A stretch of 14,565 nt of DNA from Paracoccaceae bacterium (GCA_021648225.1 JAKITE010000066.1:1-14565), one strand, 5' to 3'; shown: positions 6,223 to 13,290, counted from the stretch's first letter. Program-made: numbers and translations. The notes: generated by a model not told the origin, from the sequence alone.

Positions 6223-7245
6223 ATGGGTTACAGAATCGCCGTTGTTGGTGCCACCGGAAATGTCGGGCGTGAAATCCTGAAAATTCTGGACGAACGCGAA
6301 TTTCCAGTTGATGAACTTGCGGTGCTGGCCTCGCGCCGATCATTAGGGTCCGAATGTCATTTTGGCGATAAAACCTATAAAACCACTGATCTGGATATTT
6401 TTGATTTCACCGGCTGGGATATCGCGCTGTTTGCGGTTGGCTCCGAGGCCACCAAAAAATACGCGCCGATTGCGGCCAAAGCTGGCTGTGTGGTGATCGA
6501 TAATTCATCGTTATACCGTTATACCCCCGATATTCCGCTGATCGTGCCCGAGGTAAACCCCGACGATATCGAGATGGCCAGAAACAAAAACATCATCGCC
6601 AACCCGAATTGTTCAACCGCGCAAATGGTTGTGGCGCTTAAGCCGTTGCATGATCGGGCCACCATCAAACGGGTGGTGGTTAGCACCTATCAATCGGTTT
6701 CGGGTGGCGGCAAAGAAGCGATGGACGAGCTGTGGCTGCAAACCAAAGGCATGTATGTGCCGGGGCAGGAAAAACCCGCAAGCGTGTTTACCAAACAGAT
6801 CGCATTCAACGTGATCCCGCATATCGACGTGTTTATGGATAGCGGCGACACCAAGGAAGAATGGAAAATGGTCGCCGAGACCAAAAAGATTCTAGACCCG
6901 AAAATCAAGGTCACCGCAACCTGTGTGCGGGTGCCGGTTTTTGTTGGCCATTCGGAATCGATCAATATCGAGTTTGAAGATTTCCTGGACGAAGACGAAG
7001 TGCGCGACATCCTGCGCGAAGCCCCCGGCATTCTGGTGATAGATAAACGCGAAGACGGCGGCTATATCACGCCGGTGGAATGCGTGGGTGAATACGCGAC
7101 GTTTGTCAGCCGCATTCGTCAGGACAGCACCATTGAGAACGGCATTAACCTATGGTGCGTGTCGGATAATCTGCGCAAAGGCGCGGCGCTGAATGCAGTG
7201 CAGATTGCAGAATTGCTGGGGCGGCGGGTGTTGAAAAAGGGCTGA
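6223..7245 (+). CDS. asd: Aspartate-semialdehyde dehydrogenase
   Basis: It reduces aspartyl phosphate to aspartate semialdehyde with NADPH, the branch point to lysine/diaminopimelate, threonine and methionine. The 340-residue protein has the NADP motif VGATGNVG (8-15), SRRSLG (37-42), IDNSSLYR (92-99), VPEVN (108-112) and the catalytic cysteine in NPNCST (C130). VSTYQSVSGGGKEAMDEL and a VGHSESINIEF substrate block follow, and SDNLRKGAALNAVQIAE closes the protein. GGAG at 6212-6215 sits 7 bases before the ATG and fixes the start. It diverges from thyX. Downstream is an AT-rich DUF4062 gene with no clear terminator between them, so read-through into that gene is possible. Confidence 0.97.
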   Translation: MGYRIAVVGATGNVGREILKILDEREFPVDELAVLASRRSLGSECHFGDKTYKTTDLDIFDFTGWDIALFAVGSEATKKYAPIAAKAGCVVIDNSSLYRYTPDIPLIVPEVNPDDIEMARNKNIIANPNCSTAQMVVALKPLHDRATIKRVVVSTYQSVSGGGKEAMDELWLQTKGMYVPGQEKPASVFTKQIAFNVIPHIDVFMDSGDTKEEWKMVAETKKILDPKIKVTATCVRVPVFVGHSESINIEFEDFLDEDEVRDILREAPGILVIDKREDGGYITPVECVGEYATFVSRIRQDSTIENGINLWCVSDNLRKGAALNAVQIAELLGRRVLKKG

Positions 7246-7324
7246 TTAGGTCCGTTTATTCAGAAATTACCCTTAACGTTTGTCGTTTAGGTTGTTTTTA
7301 AGTGCGCTGGCACTTGCAAAAGGC

Positions 7325-7364
7325 TATGGTGGTTCCAGATATTTGTTAATCTGGAGCCACTATG
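7325..7364 (+). promoter_or_regulatory. Hairpin covering the ribosome binding site and start codon of the DUF4062 gene
   Basis: Bases 7325-7340 (tatggtggttccagat) pair with 7349-7364 (atctggagccactatg) around an 8-base loop. All 16 positions pair in RNA, three of them as G-U wobbles. The right arm contains the Shine-Dalgarno GGAG (7353-7356) and the ATG at 7362-7364. It could be a translation-control hairpin, or a palindromic operator at DNA level. The preceding gap (7246-7324) shows only a 6-bp stem, aagtgc/gcactt at 7300-7315, with no T-run after it. Confidence 0.7.
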
Positions 7365-8585
7365 CCCACGATCAAGACAGAATACACCGTATTTGTTTCT
7401 TCACCAAGCGATCTCAATGAAGAGCGGCAGGTCGTGCAGGACGTTGTTAAGCAGGTTAACAAACTTCGTGCACACAGGTCTTCAGTTACTCTCAAAACTT
7501 TAACTTGGGAAGATGACGTTGTACCTAGCTTTGGTCAAAAACCTCAGGCCATTATCAACGATGCTACAAAAGACCAATACGATATTTTTTTAGGATTCAT
7601 GTGCTCGCGCTTCGGAACAGAGACCGATAACGCGGGATCTGGCACTGAAGAAGAGTTTCAAATTGCTTACGAAAAGAAAATATCGGCGCCTACTGAAATC
7701 GAAGTTTTATTTTATTTCAAAGATGTTCGGCAATCAAAAACTGAGATCGACGTAGAACAGTTTGCAAAAGTTGATAAATTTAGAAAATCGCTAGAATTAG
7801 ATTATGCTGGAATGTATGGGAAATTCGAAACTGAAGATGAATTTAAGACGCAAATTACTCTGCACCTTACCAAAATATTGGACAACTTTGAGAAAAAACC
7901 TCGTCCTAAAAGCAACGGCAACCAAAAACCAATTAAATTAGAACAGCAGAAATCCGACAACAAAATCACCAACCCGCTCGCACTACTAATCGAAGTCATT
8001 ATTGATGAGAGTGAGGAAGTTTTCTTTGAGCAAACCAATGCCCTCGTTGAAAGCTCAGACAATGTTATTCGCGATCTTAAGCCGGTAACAGACTTGGTTT
8101 TAGACTTAGACCAAAGCACCAGATCAGGGACCGCCCAATTAAATACTCTGAATCAATCCGGACCCGCTAAGCGAAATAAAACTAAAAAAGTACTTGAGTC
8201 AATAGCTGACCAAATGGAATATTTTGTTGAAGAATCCAAGATTCTGTTACCACCCCTTCATGGTTCCTTGGAAATCTACCTCGAATCATTTCGCGACTTT
8301 TTTGTTGTTATTGGCCACGAGAAGTTAAGCGGCAATAAGGACATAACTGCACTTGCAGGCTCGATAGTTGAGATGCTTAGCGGCATAAAAACCGCCGCTG
8401 ACTCTTTTGAAAAACTAGGTTTAGCTGCTTCTTCCCTGCCCAGAATGACCAAACGGTTAAACGCGGTAAAAAAACAAGTAGCAGCAATTGCAGACGGAAT
8501 TTCCAAAATGTTGAATTCTGCGCACACGCAATTGGCTGCACTTGCCGAGCCACTCGTTCCACAAGACCATAACTTATTGCCATAG
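7362..8585 (+). CDS. DUF4062 N-terminal domain protein with helical C-terminal region
   Basis: This is a 407-residue protein without a signal peptide or membrane segment. Residues ~8-130 fit DUF4062: VFVSSPSDLNEER (10-22), a strand TLTWEDD near 46-52, YDIFLGFMCSRFGT (73-86) and GSGTEEEF (92-99). DUF4062 is a TIR/nucleoside-transferase-like fold often found at the N-terminus of signalling or defence proteins; the Glu cluster after GT is a candidate catalytic or ligand site (inference). A charged linker (~175-200) is followed by about 200 residues of helices with heptad-like spacing and no motif I recognise, and no NTPase is present. The gene is AT-rich (7741-7800 has 20 G/C of 60), unlike asd and ilvD, so horizontal acquisition is likely. 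GGAG 5 bases before the ATG supports the start, but it is buried in a hairpin. Confidence 0.85.
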   Translation: MPTIKTEYTVFVSSPSDLNEERQVVQDVVKQVNKLRAHRSSVTLKTLTWEDDVVPSFGQKPQAIINDATKDQYDIFLGFMCSRFGTETDNAGSGTEEEFQIAYEKKISAPTEIEVLFYFKDVRQSKTEIDVEQFAKVDKFRKSLELDYAGMYGKFETEDEFKTQITLHLTKILDNFEKKPRPKSNGNQKPIKLEQQKSDNKITNPLALLIEVIIDESEEVFFEQTNALVESSDNVIRDLKPVTDLVLDLDQSTRSGTAQLNTLNQSGPAKRNKTKKVLESIADQMEYFVEESKILLPPLHGSLEIYLESFRDFFVVIGHEKLSGNKDITALAGSIVEMLSGIKTAADSFEKLGLAASSLPRMTKRLNAVKKQVAAIADGISKMLNSAHTQLAALAEPLVPQDHNLLP

Positions 8586-8618
8586 TGGATTTCCTTTGCA
8601 TTCAACCGGTTCACTATG
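8581..8618. repeat. Inverted motif CATAGTG...CACTATG at the end of the DUF4062 gene
   Basis: catagtgg (8581-8588) contains the TAG stop of the DUF4062 gene and is mirrored by cactatg at 8612-8618, whose ATG begins the next small frame. catagtgg is also the exact reverse complement of ccactatg at 7357-7364, where that gene starts. The stem is only 7 bp, so it may be coincidence. Confidence 0.45.
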
Positions 8619-8848
8619 ATCTCGGAACGCATCCGCTACTGGGTTGCAAATGATCTGGTTTTGGCAGGCGATGGCAAAGATTTCCTGCAAGAGGCCAAGC
8701 GCGCGCATTGCGCTCAGCCTCGCTTTCACCGCCCCAATGGTGGCTGCCCGCATTCCTGATTATCGAAGCCCTGCGGCTGTCGCCAAGTTTGGTTCAGGGC
8801 ATCATCGGGATATTTGAAAGTTTCGCGCGGTTGATCGGCGCGATCTGA
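8616..8848 (+). pseudogene. Remnant of a small gene split by a frameshift
   Basis: Two adjacent frames both look coding by codon use and composition. From the ATG at 8616 the first reads MISERIRYWVANDLVLAG and continues to about base 8705, then deteriorates and stops at 8757. A second frame, offset by two bases, picks up near a gcgcgcgc-rich stretch (~8700-8710) and reads SPPQWWLPAFLIIEALRLSP, ending FARLIGAI at TGA 8846-8848. Joined, they give roughly 77 residues: a charged N-terminal part and an amphipathic C-terminal part. No ribosome binding site precedes the ATG, and the first frame is also open leftward to the stop of the DUF4062 gene, so the true 5' end may have been lost. I do not recognise the family. 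The remaining gap to ilvD (8849-8954) holds only the ilvD leader. Confidence 0.45.
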
Positions 8849-8954
8849 TTGCAATGGGATTGGCGTCAATCGGTTTAACCTGCTGCATCGCATCTGGCAC
8901 AACCCCTCTACTTTGTGCTAACGCAAAGAAAACATACAAAACCGGAGTTTCCCC

Positions 8955-10790
8955 ATGCCTAGATACCGTTCCCGCACTACCACCCATGGCCGCAATATGG
9001 CAGGCGCGCGCGGCCTTTGGCGGGCCACCGGCATGACCGACAGCGATTTTGGCAAGCCGATTATTGCGGTGGTCAATTCATTTACCCAATTTGTGCCGGG
9101 GCATGTGCATCTGAAAGACCTCGGGCAGATGGTTGGCCGCCAGATCGAGGCGGCGGGCGGTGTTGCCAAGGAATTCAACACCATTGCCGTCGATGACGGT
9201 ATCGCCATGGGCCATGACGGAATGCTGTATTCGCTGCCTTCGCGCGAGGTGATCGCCGACAGTGTGGAATATATGGTTAACGCCCATTGTGCCGATGCGA
9301 TGGTGTGTATTTCCAATTGTGATAAAATCACCCCGGGCATGTTGATGGCGGCCATGCGGTTGAACATTCCCGCGATATTTGTGTCGGGCGGCCCGATGGA
9401 GGCTGGCAAGGTTACCATTGATGATCTGGAAATGAAGGTGGATCTGATCGACGCCATGATCGCGGCAGCCGATGAAAAATATACCGACCAACAAGTGCAG
9501 GATATCGAGGAGGCGGCTTGCCCGACTTGCGGGTCTTGTTCGGGCATGTTCACCGCCAATTCGATGAATTGTCTGGCTGAAGTTTTGGGGCTGGCCCTGC
9601 CCGGTAACGGCTCAATGCTGGCCACCCATGCGGATCGTCAAGCCTTGTTTGAAGAGGCCGGACGTAAGATTGTCGATATTACCAAACGCTATTATGAGGG
9701 CGAAGAATCTGGCTTGCTGCCCCGCGATGTTGCCAGCTTTCAGGCCTTTGAAAATGCCATGACGCTGGATATTTCCATGGGCGGGTCCACCAACACCGTG
9801 CTGCATCTGCTGGCCATGGCCCATGAGGGGGGCATTGATTTTACCATGTCGGATATCGACCGGCTGTCGCGTCAGGTTCCGGTTCTGTGCAAGGTCGCGC
9901 CCTCGATTGCCAATGTGCATATGGAAGACATCCACCGTGCCGGTGGCATTATGGGCATCGTCGGAGAGCTGAACCGCGCGGGGCTGATCCATGCGGATGT
10001 GCCGACTGTGCATTCCCCGACCATCGGCCACGCATTGCAAAAATGGGATATTGCGGTGTCGAATGATCCAGCGGTTGAGAATTTTTACAAAGCCGCGCCC
10101 GGTGGCGTGCGCACTACGCAAGCGTTTTCGCAAGATCGTCGTTATAAGGAACTGGATCGGGATCGGGAGGGCGGCATTATCCGCTCGGCTGAAAATGCGT
10201 TTAGTCAGGATGGCGGCTTGGCGGTGCTGTATGGCAATATCGCGGTGGATGGTTGTATTGTGAAAACCGCAGGGGTGGATGATGACAACCTGAAATTCAC
10301 AGGGCCAGCTCGGGTATTTGAAAGCCAGGACAGCGCAGTAAGCGCAATTCTGACCGGAAAAGTTAACGCGGGCGAGGTGGTTTTGATTACCTTTGAAGGC
10401 CCCCAAGGCGGACCGGGCATGCAGGAAATGCTGTATCCGACCAGCTATCTGAAATCCAAAGGTTTGGGCAAAAAATGCGCTTTGCTGACCGACGGGCGTT
10501 TTTCTGGCGGCACATCGGGGCTGTCAATCGGCCATGTTTCACCCGAGGCCGCCGAGGGCGGTTTGATCGGGCTGGTGCGCACGGGTGATGTGATCGAGAT
10601 CGACATTCCGGGCCGGACGATTAATTTGGCGGTGGCCGAGGATGTGTTGGCGGAGCGCCGCGAGGCCATGGGACCATTGCCATGGAAACCAACCGAGGTT
10701 CGCACAAGGCGGGTGTCAACGGCGCTAAAGGCCTATGCGGCGTTTGCCAGTTCTGCGGCATTAGGTGCGGTGCGGATATTGCCGGATTAG
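8955..10790 (+). CDS. ilvD: Dihydroxy-acid dehydratase
   Basis: This Fe-S enzyme dehydrates 2,3-dihydroxy-3-methyl acids to the 2-keto acids that lead to valine, leucine, isoleucine and pantothenate. At 611 residues it matches the E. coli length (616). Cluster and Mg ligands are in place: D81 in VDDG, C122 in SNCDKITPGM with K124, and C195 in CPTCGSCSGMFTANSMNCL. SMGGSTNTVLHLLA, TFEGPQGGPGMQEML and TDGRFSGGTSGLSIGHVSPEA are the other family blocks, all present. GGAG at 8944-8947, 7 bases before the ATG, fixes the start. The gene converges on the threonine dehydratase-like gene, with the stops 27 bases apart across a palindromic repeat. A real BCAA leader peptide is not evident upstream. Confidence 0.97.
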   Translation: MPRYRSRTTTHGRNMAGARGLWRATGMTDSDFGKPIIAVVNSFTQFVPGHVHLKDLGQMVGRQIEAAGGVAKEFNTIAVDDGIAMGHDGMLYSLPSREVIADSVEYMVNAHCADAMVCISNCDKITPGMLMAAMRLNIPAIFVSGGPMEAGKVTIDDLEMKVDLIDAMIAAADEKYTDQQVQDIEEAACPTCGSCSGMFTANSMNCLAEVLGLALPGNGSMLATHADRQALFEEAGRKIVDITKRYYEGEESGLLPRDVASFQAFENAMTLDISMGGSTNTVLHLLAMAHEGGIDFTMSDIDRLSRQVPVLCKVAPSIANVHMEDIHRAGGIMGIVGELNRAGLIHADVPTVHSPTIGHALQKWDIAVSNDPAVENFYKAAPGGVRTTQAFSQDRRYKELDRDREGGIIRSAENAFSQDGGLAVLYGNIAVDGCIVKTAGVDDDNLKFTGPARVFESQDSAVSAILTGKVNAGEVVLITFEGPQGGPGMQEMLYPTSYLKSKGLGKKCALLTDGRFSGGTSGLSIGHVSPEAAEGGLIGLVRTGDVIEIDIPGRTINLAVAEDVLAERREAMGPLPWKPTEVRTRRVSTALKAYAAFASSAALGAVRILPD

Positions 10791-10795
10791 GGAAC

Positions 10796-10823
10796 GGTGC
10801 GTGGGGGACCACGCACCCTACGG
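10796..10823. repeat. GTAGGGTG palindromic repeat, copy 4 (left foot damaged)
   Basis: ggtgcgtgg (10796-10804) pairs with ccacgcacc (10809-10817) across a 4-base loop. The right arm plus foot, ccacgcaccctacgg (10809-10823), is identical to copy 1 (247-261), but the left GTAG foot is missing or displaced. It fills almost all of the ilvD / dehydratase convergent gap, and its foot forms the TAG stop (10818-10820) of the minus-strand gene. Confidence 0.8.
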
Positions 10824-11783
10824 GTGTTTTGCCAAAGCCCGTGCAAACATATCTGCATCGACATTACCGCCGGTGGCCACGCAAATAACTGTGTCGCCCT
10901 CAATTTCATCGCTATGAAACAACGCCGCTGCCAGCGCCACTGCGCCGCCGGGTTCGATGATGATTTTGAGGTATGAAAAGGCCAGCGCCATGGTTTTCAG
11001 GCATTCGTCTTCTGACACTACCAGCCCGGAACCACAATGCTTTTGCATGATCGGAAAGGTGATTTCACCGGGGCTTTGGGTGATGATTGCGTCGCATATA
11101 GAACCTGACAGGCGGGTGTTTGACACCCGTTCGCCCAGCGCCAAGGACCGCGCCGCATCGTCAAATTCTGCTGGTTCAACTGGGCGCACCAGCATGGCAG
11201 GAGCCTCTGCCGCAAGTGCCAGGCTGATGCCCGAGGCCAACCCGCCGCCGCCGCAAGGCACCAACACTTGCGCCTCGGCCACGCTAAATTCAGCGGCTTG
11301 GGTTGCGATTTCCAGCCCTGTTGTGCCTTGGCCGGCAATTACTAATGGTTCGTCAAACGGTTTCACCAATGTCAGGTTGCTTTGGTCGGCCAGCTCGGCG
11401 CCCAGCGCATCGCGATCCTCGGTGGCGCGATTATACAGGACCACCTTTGCGCCCAGTGCTTTGGTGTTTTCAATTTTGGAAACCGGCGCATCACCGGGCA
11501 TGATAATCACTGCCTCAACCCCGTGCATCTGTGCCGCCAGTGCCACGCCTTGGGCGTGGTTGCCCGATGAATATGCAATCACACCTTTAATATCCGGTAA
11601 CCCAGACAGGGCCGAATAACCGCCGCGAAACTTGAAACTGCCGGTATGTTGCAGGCATTCGGCTTTGACCAATACCTGCCGTCCCGCGATTTCATCCAGA
11701 AAAGGCGAATTCAACATCGGAGTTTTGCGCACCACCGGTTGCAAACGCTGCTCTGCGGCGCGGATCATTTCTATGCTGCTCAT
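10818..11783 (-). CDS. Threonine/serine dehydratase-like PLP enzyme (no ACT domain)
   Basis: This is a 321-residue fold-type II PLP enzyme. K51 in GSFKFRG should hold PLP, SSGNHAQG (72-79) is the substrate loop, PCGGGGLASG is the phosphate-binding glycine loop, and EPGGA and CVATGGN close the active site. There is no C-terminal ACT/regulatory domain, so it resembles catabolic threonine dehydratase, serine racemase or threo-3-hydroxyaspartate dehydratase rather than biosynthetic IlvA. I cannot separate these by eye. Its ATG overlaps the stop of the hydrolase gene upstream (ATGA), making it the third gene of a minus-strand operon. Products such as 2-oxobutanoate would feed the pathway of the facing ilvD, but convergent orientation does not imply co-regulation. 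The stop TAG comes from a palindromic repeat. Confidence 0.88.
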   Translation of the reverse strand: MSSIEMIRAAEQRLQPVVRKTPMLNSPFLDEIAGRQVLVKAECLQHTGSFKFRGGYSALSGLPDIKGVIAYSSGNHAQGVALAAQMHGVEAVIIMPGDAPVSKIENTKALGAKVVLYNRATEDRDALGAELADQSNLTLVKPFDEPLVIAGQGTTGLEIATQAAEFSVAEAQVLVPCGGGGLASGISLALAAEAPAMLVRPVEPAEFDDAARSLALGERVSNTRLSGSICDAIITQSPGEITFPIMQKHCGSGLVVSEDECLKTMALAFSYLKIIIEPGGAVALAAALFHSDEIEGDTVICVATGGNVDADMFARALAKHP

Positions 11784-12607
11784 TTTGCGGCTTTCAATAA
11801 TTTTTCAAATGCGGCCAGCGCGGCGGGTTCGTCCAGAAACGGCACATGGCCGCGATCGGGGATATTGGCGTAAATCATATCAGGGCGGCGGGTTTGTATT
11901 TTTTCCGTGGTCTTAATGCTCAGTAAATCTGAATTTTCACCGCGCACCAAAGCCAGCGGAATATCTGCCATCATGTCAAAAAGCGGCCATAGGTCCGGCA
12001 TTGGCTTTTTAGCCTGTTCCAGCATTGCATCGCGTATTTTCGGATCATAAGTCAGATTTACGCCAGCGCTATCAACCTTGAACCAGCGCTTTGCCAGCTC
12101 GGCCCATTTTTCATCACTTAACTTTGGAAAATCCTGCGCCATGTTGGTTTTAAGGGATTTAACCAGTTCATCCAGATTGGTTGCTTTGGGCGCAACACCT
12201 AGGTAATCCATGATCCTGCCCATACCCAGCGGGTCCAGTTCGGGGCCGATGTCATTTAACAGCACCCCTGCCAAACGCTCTGGCACGGTGGCGGCCAGCA
12301 CCATCGAGATAAAGCCGCCGCGCGAGGTGCCGATGATAATTGCTTTTTCCAAACCCATAAAATCCATGAATTCCACCACATCGCGGCTTTCTTGCACGAT
12401 GTTGTAATTGGCAAAATTCGGGTCAAAGTCCGAGCCTTTACGGCCGCGCGATGTCAGGCGCACCAGCTGAATGCCCGATGTAGCGGCGGCGAATTCATCA
12501 AAATCGCTTAGGTCACGGGTCAAGCCCGGCAGGCATAACACAGCGGGGCCTTGGTCCTCGGTTTTGAAATCCAGCCGCAAGCCGTCAGAGGTTTTGAATT
12601 CGTTCAT
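11780..12607 (-). CDS. Alpha/beta hydrolase
   Basis: This 275-residue alpha/beta hydrolase has an oxyanion-loop segment LCLPGLTRDLSDF at 24-36, nucleophile elbow GTSRGG with Ser95, a probable acid residue in VRGENSDLLS and a catalytic histidine in DRGHVPFLDEP near the C-terminus. SRGRKGSDFDPNFANYN before the elbow is typical of a widespread alphaproteobacterial subgroup. The substrate is unknown. The frame is open to 12748, but I start at 12607 because that ATG overlaps the upstream gene's TGA as ATGA and gives a normal N-terminus; the extension would overlap 140 bases of the dehalogenase gene. Its own stop overlaps the next start in the same way. The tight packing suggests the three products act on related compounds. 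Confidence 0.88.
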   Translation of the reverse strand: MNEFKTSDGLRLDFKTEDQGPAVLCLPGLTRDLSDFDEFAAATSGIQLVRLTSRGRKGSDFDPNFANYNIVQESRDVVEFMDFMGLEKAIIIGTSRGGFISMVLAATVPERLAGVLLNDIGPELDPLGMGRIMDYLGVAPKATNLDELVKSLKTNMAQDFPKLSDEKWAELAKRWFKVDSAGVNLTYDPKIRDAMLEQAKKPMPDLWPLFDMMADIPLALVRGENSDLLSIKTTEKIQTRRPDMIYANIPDRGHVPFLDEPAALAAFEKLLKAAK

Positions 12608-13290
12608 AAGTTGGTCGCCAGTTCTGGAATGCCGGTCAGGTCCGACAGGATATATTGTGGTTTTGTTGGTAAGCGATCCATGGGTTCGCCAGCCCGATTG
12701 ACCCAGACCGTATTGAACCCGTAATGGGCTGCATATGCCGCATCCCACCCATTTGACGACACAAACAACACCTGATCAGGCACACAGGAAAAATGCTGCC
12801 CGACCATATCGTAAACCGACCTGTGCGGCTTGAACACGCCAACCGATTGCACCGAAAGCACTGCATCCAGCGTATTGCCAATGCCTGCGGAATGCACCGC
12901 AGCATCAAGCATATCGGGGGAACCATTCGATAGAATGCCGGTTTTCAGACCAGCGTCTTTCAGCTGCGCCAGCATCACAGGCACCTCGGGAAATGCTGCC
13001 AGTTCAAAATAGAGCGCCAAAAGGCGTTTACGCAATTCCGGCGTTGCCAGCCCTGCTGCCTCCAATGCGTAATCGAGGCCATCCTGCGTGACCTGCCAGA
13101 AATCTGTATGGGTATCTGAAACTGCCCGCAGCCATGTATATTGCAATTGTTTGGCCCGCCAATCGGCGGCAATCTGTGGCCATTTGGCTGCAAATGCTTC
13201 GCGCTCTGGCTCCGCAGCGGCAATGCGCGCGGCAGCGGCCACATCGAATAATGTGCCGTAAGCATCAAAAATACAGGTGGTCACCGGCAT
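12604..13290 (-). CDS. Haloacid dehalogenase type II (HAD superfamily)
   Basis: This 228-residue HAD hydrolase is of the L-2-haloacid dehalogenase type, which hydrolyses L-2-haloacids to D-2-hydroxyacids through an aspartyl ester. Motif I is FDAYGTLFD with nucleophile D9. SNGSPDML is motif II, FKPHRSVYD carries the motif III lysine, and FVSSNGWDAAYAAHYGF is the family's SSNxWD block. A helical cap follows motif I. The usual GA after WDAx is YA here. I start at the ATG at 13290 because AGGA lies 8 bases upstream and the next residues run straight into motif I; the longer frame to 13344 lacks support. It is first in the operon and diverges from the LysM gene. True dehalogenase activity cannot be told from sequence. 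Confidence 0.88.
   Translation of the reverse strand: MPVTTCIFDAYGTLFDVAAAARIAAAEPEREAFAAKWPQIAADWRAKQLQYTWLRAVSDTHTDFWQVTQDGLDYALEAAGLATPELRKRLLALYFELAAFPEVPVMLAQLKDAGLKTGILSNGSPDMLDAAVHSAGIGNTLDAVLSVQSVGVFKPHRSVYDMVGQHFSCVPDQVLFVSSNGWDAAYAAHYGFNTVWVNRAGEPMDRLPTKPQYILSDLTGIPELATNL

Noticed and set aside
7246..8880. Integron-style gene cassette (attC) around the DUF4062 gene
   Set aside because: The flanking palindromes lack the paired RYYYAAC/GTTRRRY core sites in the right arrangement, and no integrase is present.
8854..8954. Possible branched-chain leader peptide before ilvD (MGLASIGLTCC...)
   Set aside because: There is no run of Ile, Leu or Val codons and no clear terminator/antiterminator pair, and the frame runs on into ilvD out of phase.
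8918..9625. Minus-strand open frame (235 codons) over the 5' part of ilvD
   Set aside because: Same reason: it is antisense to conserved IlvD sequence and has no family motif.
9612..10406. Long minus-strand open frame (264 codons) opposite ilvD
   Set aside because: It lies wholly within a fully conserved, full-length ilvD. The translation is compositionally odd, without recognisable domains, and is what antisense frames of GC-rich genes produce.
12608..12748. N-terminal extension of the alpha/beta hydrolase
   Set aside because: It would overlap the dehalogenase gene by about 140 bases. The ATG at 12607 forms an ATGA junction and yields a normal family N-terminus.
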